A stretch of DNA of 64,000 nt from JAACFF01 sp963807975 (lineage in GTDB: Bacteria > Chloroflexota > Anaerolineae > Promineifilales > Promineifilaceae), in contig CAWEDV010000004.1 in NCBI GenBank assembly GCA_963807975.1, positions 62,001 to 126,000 on the forward strand, given 5' to 3'. The notes beneath the pieces were generated by a model. The model had not been told where the DNA came from. It saw only the letters and a program-made list of their open reading frames with translations, and made no database searches. The position numbers were made by a program, and so were the translations under genes. This document shows, in pieces, positions 9,001-16,969 of this stretch (position 1 is the first letter of the stretch; every line of letters starts with the position of its first letter).

Positions 9001-11083
9001 TGTCATTTGGGGTGGTGAAAAGCCAATGGATCTCTCCTATTTCACAGCCGTACTCAAATCGACGACTTTCCCCCCATATGACCCTTGGTATGCCGGTGGT
9101 TACATCAACTACTATTATTATGGCTTTGTGTTGGTTGGCGCTTTAACCAAGCTCTTGGGCATCGTGCCTACGGTTGCCTACAATCTCATCCTGCCTATGC
9201 TCTACAGTTTCACCGGTACAGCAGTATTTAGCATCGCCTATAACCTCATCGTTAATCGTGAAACCAGGCATAAAGAAGAATCAGAGCAACCCTCATCGTT
9301 CTGGTCTTCCTTATCAAGACATGGGTTAGTAGGCGGGGTACTGGCCATATTATTGGCCGTGTTCGTGGGCAATCTGGCTGAGATTGGCGTCTTACTCGAT
9401 GCCTGGTTTAGAACCGGATCGGCCACCCTATCGGATATCCCTCTCATTGGAGGAGTGGCTCGAACGCTTGACGGCGGGATAAAAATTCTGGGAGGACAGG
9501 CAGCTCCTCTCTACCCAGGAGACTGGTTCTGGACGGCGACACGAGCTATCAATGTCCTCGACGGTGAAACAGCGCCAATCACAGAATTCCCTTTCTTCAC
9601 TTTTCTATATGGGGATCTGCATGCTCATATGATCAGTCTCCCTCTACAGATGTTGGCATTGGGCTGGTCGGTCGCTTTAGCTTTACAAATTCCCCAAACG
9701 AGAGAGGGGAAAAGAGCCTGGTGGGAAACAGCGCTGCAGTGGCTGGTCGGTGGGTTGGCAATTGGGGTTCTTAGGGCAACCAATACCTGGGATTGGCCTA
9801 CTTATCTGTTTATTGGTTCGCTGGCGGTTGTGTTTCATATTTTTAGGCAGTTCGGCCGTTTCAGCTTGTCCATGCTCGGCCAGACCTTGCTTAAGGCAGC
9901 CGCACTCGTCATCCTGGGGACGATTAGCTTCTGGCCTTTCGCGGCAAGCTATGGCGTGGGCTACAGCAGCGCCTCCCTCTGGCCCGGATCCTATACACAT
10001 CTGGGTAATTACTTGATCATATATGGTTTGTTCTTATTCTTGATCATCACCTTCTTGGCGACTGAAATGCGATCCTGGACCCAGACCTGGACCACTGAAG
10101 GCTTGGCCAAAATGGAACCCTTGGCCATCCCGCTGCTGCTCATGCTTGTTTTGTACATTATCTTGCTCCTGATGTTGATCATGCGCGGCTATTGGATCGC
10201 GCCCTTGGTACTGACCCTGGTGATCGCAACCGGGTTGCTTGGTCTGAGACCGGGAATCGGGGCTGCGAGGCGCGTGGTGTTGATATTGATTTCCTCCGCT
10301 TTAGGATTGACCGTGCTGGTGGAATTCGTCGTCCTTGATGGTGATATCGGCCGCATGAATACTGTGTTTAAGTTTTACATGCAGGTGTGGCTGATGTTGA
10401 GCGTGGCTGCCGGCGCTGCGACCGTATGGAGCTGGAAATCGGTCAGCCAGAAACGATCGCTGCGCAAGATATGGCAGGCCGCATTGGTGGTCCTATTCTT
10501 CATCGCCGCTCTCTATCCCCTTCTGGCAACACAGGCAAAATGGAGGATTCGTATGAGCCAGGATGCACCGCACACGTTGGACGGTATGGCCTTTATGCCC
10601 TATGTGGAATACGGTGACACGGACTACGCTGGTAACAGCGTCACCATTGACCTGGCAAACGATTACGAAGCGCTGCGCTGGATGCAGCGTAATATCGAAG
10701 GATCACCGGTCGTGGCCGAAGCTCATGGCAGCAATCCCTATCGTTCGATAGCCAACAGGGTATCGATGTATACTGGACTGCCGGCCATTATCGGCTGGGA
10801 TTGGCACCAACGCCAGCAACGCGCTGTTGTGCCTGGCAGCCTGGTATCCAATCGCATACAGGACGTAAATGCGCTCTATAACACACCGAATATTGAACAG
10901 GCGCAAATGATATTAAACAAATACGGCGTATCGTACGTTTATTTGGGAGAATTGGAACGAAACTACTATTGGCCGGAAGGTGTCGCAAAATTCGACCAGA
11001 TGGCCGATCGAGGAATACTGGATATCGTCTATCAGGATAAGGCGGTTACGATTTATAAGGTACTGGAAGGAGCGGTATCGTAG
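6014..11083 (+). CDS. Giant membrane protein: PMT-type glycosyltransferase half fused to a Chlor_Arch_YYY (DUF2298) half
   Basis: A 1689-aa polytopic protein. After a polar N-terminus (1-45) the first half (about 50-520) resembles GT-C/PMT glycosyltransferases: a first TM helix, then an acidic loop motif HPDERF, and many TM segments. Residues about 530-850 form an extracytoplasmic region rich in beta structure (starting near ASDWIFENIPSGATLIYEVD). The second half (about 865-1689) is a Chlor_Arch_YYY domain, with YYYYG at 1033-1036 after PPYDPWYAGGYIN, and a C-terminal soluble piece with WMQRNIEG and GLPAIIGWDWH. This half is homologous along its length to the next gene. GTG start at 6014 follows a TATAAA; ATG at 6041 is an alternative. 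Probable role: moving sugars between polyprenyl-lipid donors and surface acceptors; no substrate can be named. Confidence 0.85.
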   Translation: MNNRLVDKSMSEETSRTQPPETVPDVQMADNESDALQPESRMGWESISVILVVIILMIGAYFRFTGLNWDGAHHLHPDERFLTMVSSSLESESDLISYLQTSESSLNPYNVGQGFYVYGNFPMTAARYAAEWADSLCSLFPDSSHSLCDITYTAYDGIHLLGRFLSGLMDLISIAFVFLIGRRLYDWRVGLMAALLLALAVMPIQQSHFFTMDNWAASLTTMSIYAAVRASSLGDAQPHWRARWYVLFGLGLGLATASRVNVAPLALMIAISGFIWLFRRQEIKVPGMENLNSLGGPDFRRVLGGIALAALISILTFRLAQPYAFSDSALAREQVLEQTGREPGGMELAMRSLVGFNDQWLSNMAEIQRLQAPEASFPPALQWTDRAAIIFPLTNMVLYGMGLTAGLAAIFGFLWALWRLVRFRADWMSHAIPVVWSGAYFLFMGTRWVKSVRYFLPNYPTLLLLAAWALFALWDRARKSEIKRRRFMQVVVVLIMLAVILPSFLWANSFIGIYRQPVTRVAASDWIFENIPSGATLIYEVDGETREYHLPLKGFTFEPNGIPLTLNFTMPEEGLVTAFRFNFLSDPNFPVGSSGEGHSLRMRYNGQEIGQTALSLTDQRQVVEFAVPPTEAEAQSHQQILMELGSGGPVEAGTTILANEHWDDLLPVGTNGRSSYGMYYTEVSGGQRPVTHPDSPEKLQEVIAWLDEADYIMLSSQRALWHLPRLPLTYPLMMQYYESLFNGELGFELVHEEHADFQIGPLHISDTTGQVSWGEEPEIGWPPPGDLASEEAFSVYDHPPVWIFKKGPDYSHENSLEILSQVDLTQVTPMNPLEATQAPNGLLLSAESQAVQQANGTYSSLFNMDGLLSQYPALAAVVWWLAVILLGWLAFPLTFVTLKGLPDRGYALARILSLLIISYLAWLAASLRWLPFDKTTLWMALALLGLTSVLIFLRRRQEIESFVRANLATLLVIELLGVLLYVLQIGIRLGNPDVWDVIWGGEKPMDLSYFTAVLKSTTFPPYDPWYAGGYINYYYYGFVLVGALTKLLGIVPTVAYNLILPMLYSFTGTAVFSIAYNLIVNRETRHKEESEQPSSFWSSLSRHGLVGGVLAILLAVFVGNLAEIGVLLDAWFRTGSATLSDIPLIGGVARTLDGGIKILGGQAAPLYPGDWFWTATRAINVLDGETAPITEFPFFTFLYGDLHAHMISLPLQMLALGWSVALALQIPQTREGKRAWWETALQWLVGGLAIGVLRATNTWDWPTYLFIGSLAVVFHIFRQFGRFSLSMLGQTLLKAAALVILGTISFWPFAASYGVGYSSASLWPGSYTHLGNYLIIYGLFLFLIITFLATEMRSWTQTWTTEGLAKMEPLAIPLLLMLVLYIILLLMLIMRGYWIAPLVLTLVIATGLLGLRPGIGAARRVVLILISSALGLTVLVEFVVLDGDIGRMNTVFKFYMQVWLMLSVAAGAATVWSWKSVSQKRSLRKIWQAALVVLFFIAALYPLLATQAKWRIRMSQDAPHTLDGMAFMPYVEYGDTDYAGNSVTIDLANDYEALRWMQRNIEGSPVVAEAHGSNPYRSIANRVSMYTGLPAIIGWDWHQRQQRAVVPGSLVSNRIQDVNALYNTPNIEQAQMILNKYGVSYVYLGELERNYYWPEGVAKFDQMADRGILDIVYQDKAVTIYKVLEGAVS

Positions 11084-11282
11084 GTATTGAGTTTTGACAG
11101 TTTGGATAGTTGCGTAGTTTTGTAATTATAGAGCCTTGTAGTTGATTGGTCTTGTAGTCGGAGTTCTGGCTGACAGCAGTTGGTATTTCGTCACTGTAAA
11201 CTATACTCAAATATTGGCAACTAAGGATTACTAGACTGCATGACTACTGAACCATCGACTATCTGACTAACGACTATTTATT
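11084..11282. other. AT-rich spacer with scattered TAGTC/GACTA words
   Basis: A 199-bp gap between two YYY genes with no ORF of interest. The left part repeats TAGTT/GTAGTC words (two copies of CTTGTAGT) and the right part repeats GACTA words, which are the reverse complement. The right end, from about 11232, reads as a chain of GACTA-type pentamers. No clear promoter or terminator was found. Confidence 0.4.
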
Positions 11283-13874
11283 ATGCCCTACTCTGAGTTT
11301 CTGGCTGTTTTGCGTTGGTGGGCTGCGCTTTTTATCCTTGGTGCAGCAGCAACCCCCTTGCTCTTTGTCCTATTCCGCAAGCTAACGGATAGGGGATATG
11401 CCTTCGTAAAAATGGCAGGACTGCTGCTGGTCAGTTATCTGTTCTGGATCCTGGGCAGCCTCGGTTTTCTTAACAACAATCTGGGCAGTATTTTGTTGTG
11501 CCTGGGGCTGCTGTTTACACTCTCGTTCTGGCTCTACCGCACCCAGCAGAACAAAGATGATGAACAAATTTCTCTTTGGGTATGGCTGCGCCAGCACAGT
11601 GGGCAGGTCATTCTCACGGAGTTGATCTTTGCCACGATGTTCATTGCCTGGGTATGGGTACGGGCGCAAAATCCGGCCATAAGCGCCACCGAAAAGCCCA
11701 TGGAGTTCGCCTTTCTAAACTCGGTCGGGCGCAGCCCAGGTTTTCCACCTCTCGATCCCTGGTTGTCCGGTTTCGGGATCAGCTACTACTATTTTGGCTA
11801 CGTCATGTCCTCGGTCATCGCCCGCTTGGCCAATGTTTCTGAGCAGTTCGCTTTTAATCTGTCAATCGCCTGGCTGGTCGCCGGTACGGCAACCGGATCA
11901 TTTGGCCTTGTCTACAATCTATTATCAGCCCAGGGGGCACGAAAAAGCGCTCGACTTTTGGGACTGGTCGCAGCCTTGGCCATTCCTGTAGCCGGCAATC
12001 TCGTAATTGGCCTAGAAGTGGCTAAGGCCAACGGCATGGGATCTCCATCCTTCTGGCAGTGGCTGGACGTGCGTGACCTAAACCAACCATTGGAAGCGGA
12101 AGCGACACCGCGCTACGAAACTGCCAGTTGGTGGTGGTGGCGTTCATCACGGCCGATTCACGAGTACCATATTTCAGGCCGGGCTGAAGAAGGCCTGGAA
12201 CCCATAGCCGAATTCCCGGCTTTTAGTTTCGTCTTAGGCGATCTGCACCCCCACGTCCTGGCCTTGCCATTTGCACTGCTCAGCATGGCCATCGCCTTGG
12301 TCTGGTGGCTGCCCAACCGCGGCACGGCCCATGATCCACCTCTCTTGGGCGTTTTATGGGACAGTATGGAGTGGCGTGCAAGAATACGTGCCCTTTTGGA
12401 CACCATTGGCATCCCGCTCTGGTTATTCAGTGCCCTGGTCTTAGGTGGTCTTTCCTTCCTCAATACATGGGATTTGCTAATCTATTTATTTGTCGTTATG
12501 GGCGCATTTTTCTTGGCCCGCTGGCGTGATTATGGCTGGCATGTTCGCATTGCCATGCAAACGATCTTCGTAGTCTTGCTTCTACTGGCGCCAATTGTTC
12601 TGCTATATCTGCCATTCTTCCTTGGTTTTCGCTCACAGGCAGGAGCGCCCTACCTACTGCCAATGCTCATGCGTCCGACCAGGTTTATTCAATTCCTGCT
12701 CATCTTCGGCATGCCCTTGTGGGCGGTGTCAATTACGCTCGTCGCCCTGGCTGTCAGGCAGCGCTTCCGCTACTGGCAAAAAGGATTGCTGGCTGCCGGT
12801 CTGCTTCTGGGGATACTGTTCTTGCTAACCCTGTTCTTTGGTCTGATTGTCTCTGTAAGTCCTGAGGGTGCGGGACGGGTGACTGGGTTGGCCAATGAAC
12901 TGGGTATCCCATTGGTACCACGACCAGAGCAGGGGTTGGCCTTAGGCTGGGGAGTAACGGCGGTTCTGGCAATACTGCCTGACTTCATGATCAGCAGAGT
13001 TTCCTTCCCAATCTTGACCTTATTTCTGCTGTCCATGATCGGACTTGTGGTCATGATCTGGCTGGAGAAGATCCAAAACAGAGAATCCAGTACAAAAAAT
13101 GGAAAGAATGAGGTTCTGCCCTTTGCCTTGCTCCTCATCTTTACCGCTGCTCTGCTCACCCTCGGCCCAGAATTCGTCTATTTGCGGGACAACTTCGGCG
13201 TGCGCCTCAACACCATTTTCAAATTCTATTATCAAGCTTGGCTCATGTTTGGTGTGTCCGCCCTCTTTGCACTTGGTTATCTGTGGCAGATGTGGAAAGG
13301 GTCAAGGCGCGTCATTCCCATCATCGCCACGGTGGGCTATTCTCTAGCTTTCATTGTCGCCCTGCTGTTTCCCACTTATGCGGTCAACTCCCGGTCGATG
13401 GAATATCGTGGTTCATGGGCAGCGGAATCACCCCGGCAGCCGGCAACAATAGATGGTTTGGCTCAAGTCAATCGTTATAACGCCGATGAGTACGAGGCCA
13501 TTTTATGGCTACGCAAAAATATCGAAGGCGCGCCGGTCATCTTGGAGGCCGTCGGCGGACAATACAGCGGCTACGGACGCATTTCCGCGGCTACCGGTTT
13601 ACCAACCCTCTTGGGATGGGCTGGCCATGAATACCAGTGGCGCGGTGATACTCCAGAACCAGCCAAAAGAGAACCCGCTGTCAATAATATCTACAGTCAG
13701 GCGGATTTAATCTCAATTGCGGAGCTGCTTAATGAGTACCAGGTACAATACATTTACGTAGGTGATCTAGAAAAGCAGCAATATGGCGAGACAGGATTGG
13801 AGAAATTTTCAGAAAATCTAGATATCGCCTACAGCAATGACAGCGTTACAATTTATCGTTGGCAGCCCCAATAA
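11283..13874 (+). CDS. Chlor_Arch_YYY (DUF2298) membrane protein
   Basis: An 863-aa polytopic membrane protein, the stand-alone paralogue of the second half of the preceding gene product. Shared landmarks in order: an N-terminal TDRGYAF (DRGYAL in the neighbour), LDPWLSGFGISYYYFGY with Y168-Y170, EFPAFSFVLGDLHPHVLALP (FPFFTFLYGDLHAHM in the neighbour), a NTWD motif in SFLNTWDLLIYLF, RLNTIFKFYYQAWLM, and a C-terminal soluble part with WLRKNIEGAPVILEA and YQVQYIYVGDLEK. The conserved GDLH-H and D/E-rich loops suggest an extracytoplasmic active site like that of GT-C enzymes. Function of the family is not established. It is 9 bp upstream of the next membrane protein, so these form an operon. Confidence 0.88.
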   Translation: MPYSEFLAVLRWWAALFILGAAATPLLFVLFRKLTDRGYAFVKMAGLLLVSYLFWILGSLGFLNNNLGSILLCLGLLFTLSFWLYRTQQNKDDEQISLWVWLRQHSGQVILTELIFATMFIAWVWVRAQNPAISATEKPMEFAFLNSVGRSPGFPPLDPWLSGFGISYYYFGYVMSSVIARLANVSEQFAFNLSIAWLVAGTATGSFGLVYNLLSAQGARKSARLLGLVAALAIPVAGNLVIGLEVAKANGMGSPSFWQWLDVRDLNQPLEAEATPRYETASWWWWRSSRPIHEYHISGRAEEGLEPIAEFPAFSFVLGDLHPHVLALPFALLSMAIALVWWLPNRGTAHDPPLLGVLWDSMEWRARIRALLDTIGIPLWLFSALVLGGLSFLNTWDLLIYLFVVMGAFFLARWRDYGWHVRIAMQTIFVVLLLLAPIVLLYLPFFLGFRSQAGAPYLLPMLMRPTRFIQFLLIFGMPLWAVSITLVALAVRQRFRYWQKGLLAAGLLLGILFLLTLFFGLIVSVSPEGAGRVTGLANELGIPLVPRPEQGLALGWGVTAVLAILPDFMISRVSFPILTLFLLSMIGLVVMIWLEKIQNRESSTKNGKNEVLPFALLLIFTAALLTLGPEFVYLRDNFGVRLNTIFKFYYQAWLMFGVSALFALGYLWQMWKGSRRVIPIIATVGYSLAFIVALLFPTYAVNSRSMEYRGSWAAESPRQPATIDGLAQVNRYNADEYEAILWLRKNIEGAPVILEAVGGQYSGYGRISAATGLPTLLGWAGHEYQWRGDTPEPAKREPAVNNIYSQADLISIAELLNEYQVQYIYVGDLEKQQYGETGLEKFSENLDIAYSNDSVTIYRWQPQ

Positions 13875-13883
13875 AGGTTTGCC

Positions 13884-15662
13884 ATGGAAAACTTGATGGA
13901 AACAACCGCTGAACAAGCGCGCGAACAGGGTGATAGCGAAGTGCAGATCACGGGCGCCCAGTATAAATCAAAAATGCAGCTTTCAATAACTGATGCACTG
14001 TATGGGCTGATCGTTGCTGCTGCGGCCCTGATTCGGTTCAGCGGTCTAAATCTACTACCGCTCTCACCATCAGAGGCGCAAGGTGCGCTTTCAGCCTGGC
14101 AGTTTATGCGGGGAGGCCAGGATATGGCTATCAACAGCCCTGCCTATATGACCTTAACCAGCCTGGTTATGCCATTTTTAGGCGCCAGTGATGTGACCGC
14201 ACGATTGATTCCGGCACTGTTTGGACTGGGCCTGGTTATTTTACCCTGGCTGCTGCGTGAAAAAATAGGCGCCTTAGGCGTGTTGGCCACCGCGGCCTTG
14301 TTTACTGTATCCCCGCTCTTCTCTATAACGTCTCGCACCGCCGGGGGAGAGGGTATTGCTCTATTTGCTATCCTGTTGCTGTTCATTGCCGCCAACCGCT
14401 TTGGAGGACAGGATAATCGGGGCTGGCTTTATACTGCAGGCGCCGCTCTTGGCTTAGGATTTTCCAGTTCCCCATTGTTTTATTCTGGCTTGTTCACGCT
14501 GTTGCTGGCCTGGTTAACCTGGCGGCTGGTTAATCCTGAAGAGAAACCATTTCAACGACCGCAGCGCCAGACCTTCATTCAGGCCGCTATATTGACCTTA
14601 CTTGTTGCGACAGCCTTGAGCACGCGCTTCTTCACCTATCTTTCGGGAATAGGTGCCGCAGCCAATTTACTTGGCGATTGGCTGGCTCAGTTCAGCTTGC
14701 AGGGAGATTTGCAGGCGCTGATCAGTCCTTTCCTGGTTGTGGCAAGATATGAAGTTGTTTTGCTACCGTTAGGGATCTTGGCCATTATTTGGGCAGTCTG
14801 GCGCAATCATCTTCTGGGCACTTTGTGCACCTACTGGCTGTTGACGGGTATGATCTTGATCCTGCTGCAGCGGGGTATTCTCGACAACGCTTTACTTCTG
14901 CCTTTAGCCGGCTATATTCTCCTGGGATTGGTCTCGGACCAACTGCTGCAGCGAAACAGAAATCGTTGGACCTGGGCCGTCGTTGGCCTGGTCATCTTAA
15001 TCGGATCTATTGTCTTGGTGAATGTGGCCCGTTTCTTACGCGTTTCGCTGGTGGAAGCACAGGTTGCCAATTTATGGGTTGCTTTAATGGCCTTTGCCAT
15101 GGGAAGTCTGTTTATCTATTATTTCTGGTCAGAACATCGAAAGCAGATAGTTCAGGGTATTTGGCTGGGAATCATGATACTTTTGCTGCTTTTTCAATGG
15201 GGAACGGCATGGAATCTCACCCATATCTCGGCCAATGACCCGAGAGAAAGCTGGGTGGAGCAAGCAACAGATGATGATGTGGGCCAATTGAGCCTCGCTT
15301 TATATGATATTTCGCGCCGAGCGGACAATTCTGATCGTGGGATTCCCATCTTCAGCGCTGTAGATTCTCCTGTGCTGCGCTGGTATCTACGTGATTTCCC
15401 ACAGGCGCAGTTTGGCCATGCGCTGCCCCTTGGAGCTCAGCACGAGGTCATTATCAGTCCAGCAGTTGACAGTGAACCGATCCTCGGGGATGATTATCTG
15501 GGGGGAGATTTTGGACTATTGCGCACCCAAACAGAGGAAACGACGCTTTCAATGACACCGCTGCTGGATACCCTGCGCTGGAGTTTATTTCATGAATCCG
15601 CACGAAGCATCCGCGAGGACCGAATCATCCTTTGGATACGGTCTGATATAACCCAGGATTAG
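13884..15662 (+). CDS. PMT/GT-C-like multi-pass membrane protein
   Basis: A 592-aa membrane protein with about 12-13 hydrophobic segments. It starts with a polar 35-residue N-terminus, a TM helix, and the loop LLPLSPSEAQGALSAWQF, where GT-C enzymes place their first acidic motif; here only a Glu is seen. Then come the usual PMT features: FLGASDVTARLIPALFGL and SRTAGGEGIALFAILLLF. A soluble C-terminal tail of about 130 residues begins after the last TM (near WNLTHISANDPRESW). Members of this set in Chloroflexi travel with YYY and Agl23-like genes. AAAGG precedes the ATG by 7 nt. Catalytic activity is uncertain because the acidic motif is weak. Confidence 0.75.
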   Translation: MENLMETTAEQAREQGDSEVQITGAQYKSKMQLSITDALYGLIVAAAALIRFSGLNLLPLSPSEAQGALSAWQFMRGGQDMAINSPAYMTLTSLVMPFLGASDVTARLIPALFGLGLVILPWLLREKIGALGVLATAALFTVSPLFSITSRTAGGEGIALFAILLLFIAANRFGGQDNRGWLYTAGAALGLGFSSSPLFYSGLFTLLLAWLTWRLVNPEEKPFQRPQRQTFIQAAILTLLVATALSTRFFTYLSGIGAAANLLGDWLAQFSLQGDLQALISPFLVVARYEVVLLPLGILAIIWAVWRNHLLGTLCTYWLLTGMILILLQRGILDNALLLPLAGYILLGLVSDQLLQRNRNRWTWAVVGLVILIGSIVLVNVARFLRVSLVEAQVANLWVALMAFAMGSLFIYYFWSEHRKQIVQGIWLGIMILLLLFQWGTAWNLTHISANDPRESWVEQATDDDVGQLSLALYDISRRADNSDRGIPIFSAVDSPVLRWYLRDFPQAQFGHALPLGAQHEVIISPAVDSEPILGDDYLGGDFGLLRTQTEETTLSMTPLLDTLRWSLFHESARSIREDRIILWIRSDITQD

Positions 15663-15688
15663 TGAGACGATGAGGTTAACGAAAGCAA

Positions 15689-16318
15689 GTGACTGAAGCC
15701 TACACTTTATCCTCCTGGCTTGACACAAAGCAAACGCGAACGTCAACGTACGCAGATGAAGCGTGCCTGGCGCTACTACAACGCTGTCTCAGCGGGAATG
15801 AAGCTGCTTACGTGGACCTGTACAACCAACATGCGGGCATGATCTACCGCCTTGCTTTTGGCCTGCTGCAAAACAAGGAGGATGCGGAAGAGGTTCTGCA
15901 AGACAGCTTTGAGTATGCTTTCCGTAGATTGAACCATTACAACCCGCAGAAGTCAGCCTTCACGACCTGGCTTTATCGCATCACTGTCAGCCGCTGCCGC
16001 AATAAGCGGCGCAGAAAATGGCTGCCCACTTTGCCACTGGGAGATTTTTCGCAGCAGGGTGTGCCAGACCCCCAATCAATTCAACCAGACAGCCTGATGG
16101 AACTTGATGAACAGCAAATTATCGTCTGGGAAGCTTTAACCGGGTTATCAGACAAACTGCGTGAAGCCGCGGTCCTCCGTTACTATCATGGATTGCGTTA
16201 CAACGAAATGGGCGATATCTTGGGGATTCCCCCGAAAACGGCCGAATCCAGAGTGAGGTTGGCCCACCGGGCCCTGCGAAAACAACTCGACAAAGTGGAG
16301 ATAGGATTGCGCGAATGA
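15689..16318 (+). CDS. ECF-family RNA polymerase sigma factor
   Basis: A 209-aa sigma-70-family protein with region 2 (about 40-110, LYNQHAGMIYRLAFGLLQNKEDAEEVLQDSF split over helices) and region 4 (about 140-200: LRYYHGLRYNEMGDILG, then a helix-turn-helix with PPKTAESRVRLAHRAL). No region 3 or 1.1, so it is the ECF type. The GTG start at 15689 lies 26 bp after the previous gene; a weak TGAGG sits upstream. The zinc anti-sigma gene follows 24 bp later. Lying between glycosyltransferase-like genes, it most likely controls surface-glycan or envelope-stress functions, possibly including this block; that is inference. Confidence 0.95.
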   Translation: MTEAYTLSSWLDTKQTRTSTYADEACLALLQRCLSGNEAAYVDLYNQHAGMIYRLAFGLLQNKEDAEEVLQDSFEYAFRRLNHYNPQKSAFTTWLYRITVSRCRNKRRRKWLPTLPLGDFSQQGVPDPQSIQPDSLMELDEQQIIVWEALTGLSDKLREAAVLRYYHGLRYNEMGDILGIPPKTAESRVRLAHRALRKQLDKVEIGLRE

Positions 16319-16342
16319 TGCAGGTGAGGTGTATAACGAATA

Positions 16343-16918
16343 ATGACGCATAAAGACATCCTCCGCCAGATACCTGAATATGTACTGGGGCTGCTGCCTG
16401 ACAATCAGAGCCATGTCGTGGAACGGCATGTGGTTCACTGCCCGGCCTGCCAACAAGCTGTGGCCAGCGAAAGAATCGTGGGCCAACTCGTACAATCTAC
16501 GCTGGATGCCGCCACAACGCCCAATACGGCCCGCCTGCGCACTTTAATGCCCGCTGTTCCACAGAGAAGAAAACTCGATCTCAGTTTGCTAGGCTGGCAG
16601 AAGCAGTTAGCCCCGGCTTTGTTGGTCTTGATCTTGCTCTTTGGCGGATTGGCAGTAAACAGCATGCTTCCAGAAAACAGCGTACCAGGTTTCGTCGCCA
16701 CAGCTCATGCCGCCACAGCCACCCAAACCAATACACCGACAGCCACCCTGGTTCAGGTTAGCCATGAGAAAACGACCGCTAAGGAACATGTATTGCTTGC
16801 CGATGGTCCGGTCATTAAGGCGTCCGTTCCCAAACCACCAGCCGGCAGCGGGGATTTATTGACAACACCGGATCCATACCCAACGCCAGTTGCGGCAATT
16901 CAACGGACGGTACAATAA
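16343..16918 (+). CDS. Membrane anti-sigma factor with zinc-finger (ZAS) motif
   Basis: A 191-aa protein with an N-terminal zinc-binding anti-sigma domain: H29-x3-C33-x2-C36 (ERHVVHCPAC), preceded by a helix (ILRQIPEYVLGLLPD). One TM helix follows (about 89-108, APALLVLILLFGGLAVN), then an extracytoplasmic tail rich in Thr, Ala and Pro (ATQTNTPTATL). The N-terminal domain should bind and hold the ECF factor encoded just upstream at the membrane. The tail is the likely sensor or protease-cleavage part. The tail's low-complexity Thr/Pro content would suit O-glycosylation by the neighbouring PMT-type proteins; this is speculation. Confidence 0.9.
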   Translation: MTHKDILRQIPEYVLGLLPDNQSHVVERHVVHCPACQQAVASERIVGQLVQSTLDAATTPNTARLRTLMPAVPQRRKLDLSLLGWQKQLAPALLVLILLFGGLAVNSMLPENSVPGFVATAHAATATQTNTPTATLVQVSHEKTTAKEHVLLADGPVIKASVPKPPAGSGDLLTTPDPYPTPVAAIQRTVQ

Positions 16919-16969
16919 AAACAACATAGGGCCAAATCATTCGGCCTGCAAATGAAAGAAAAGAGGAAG

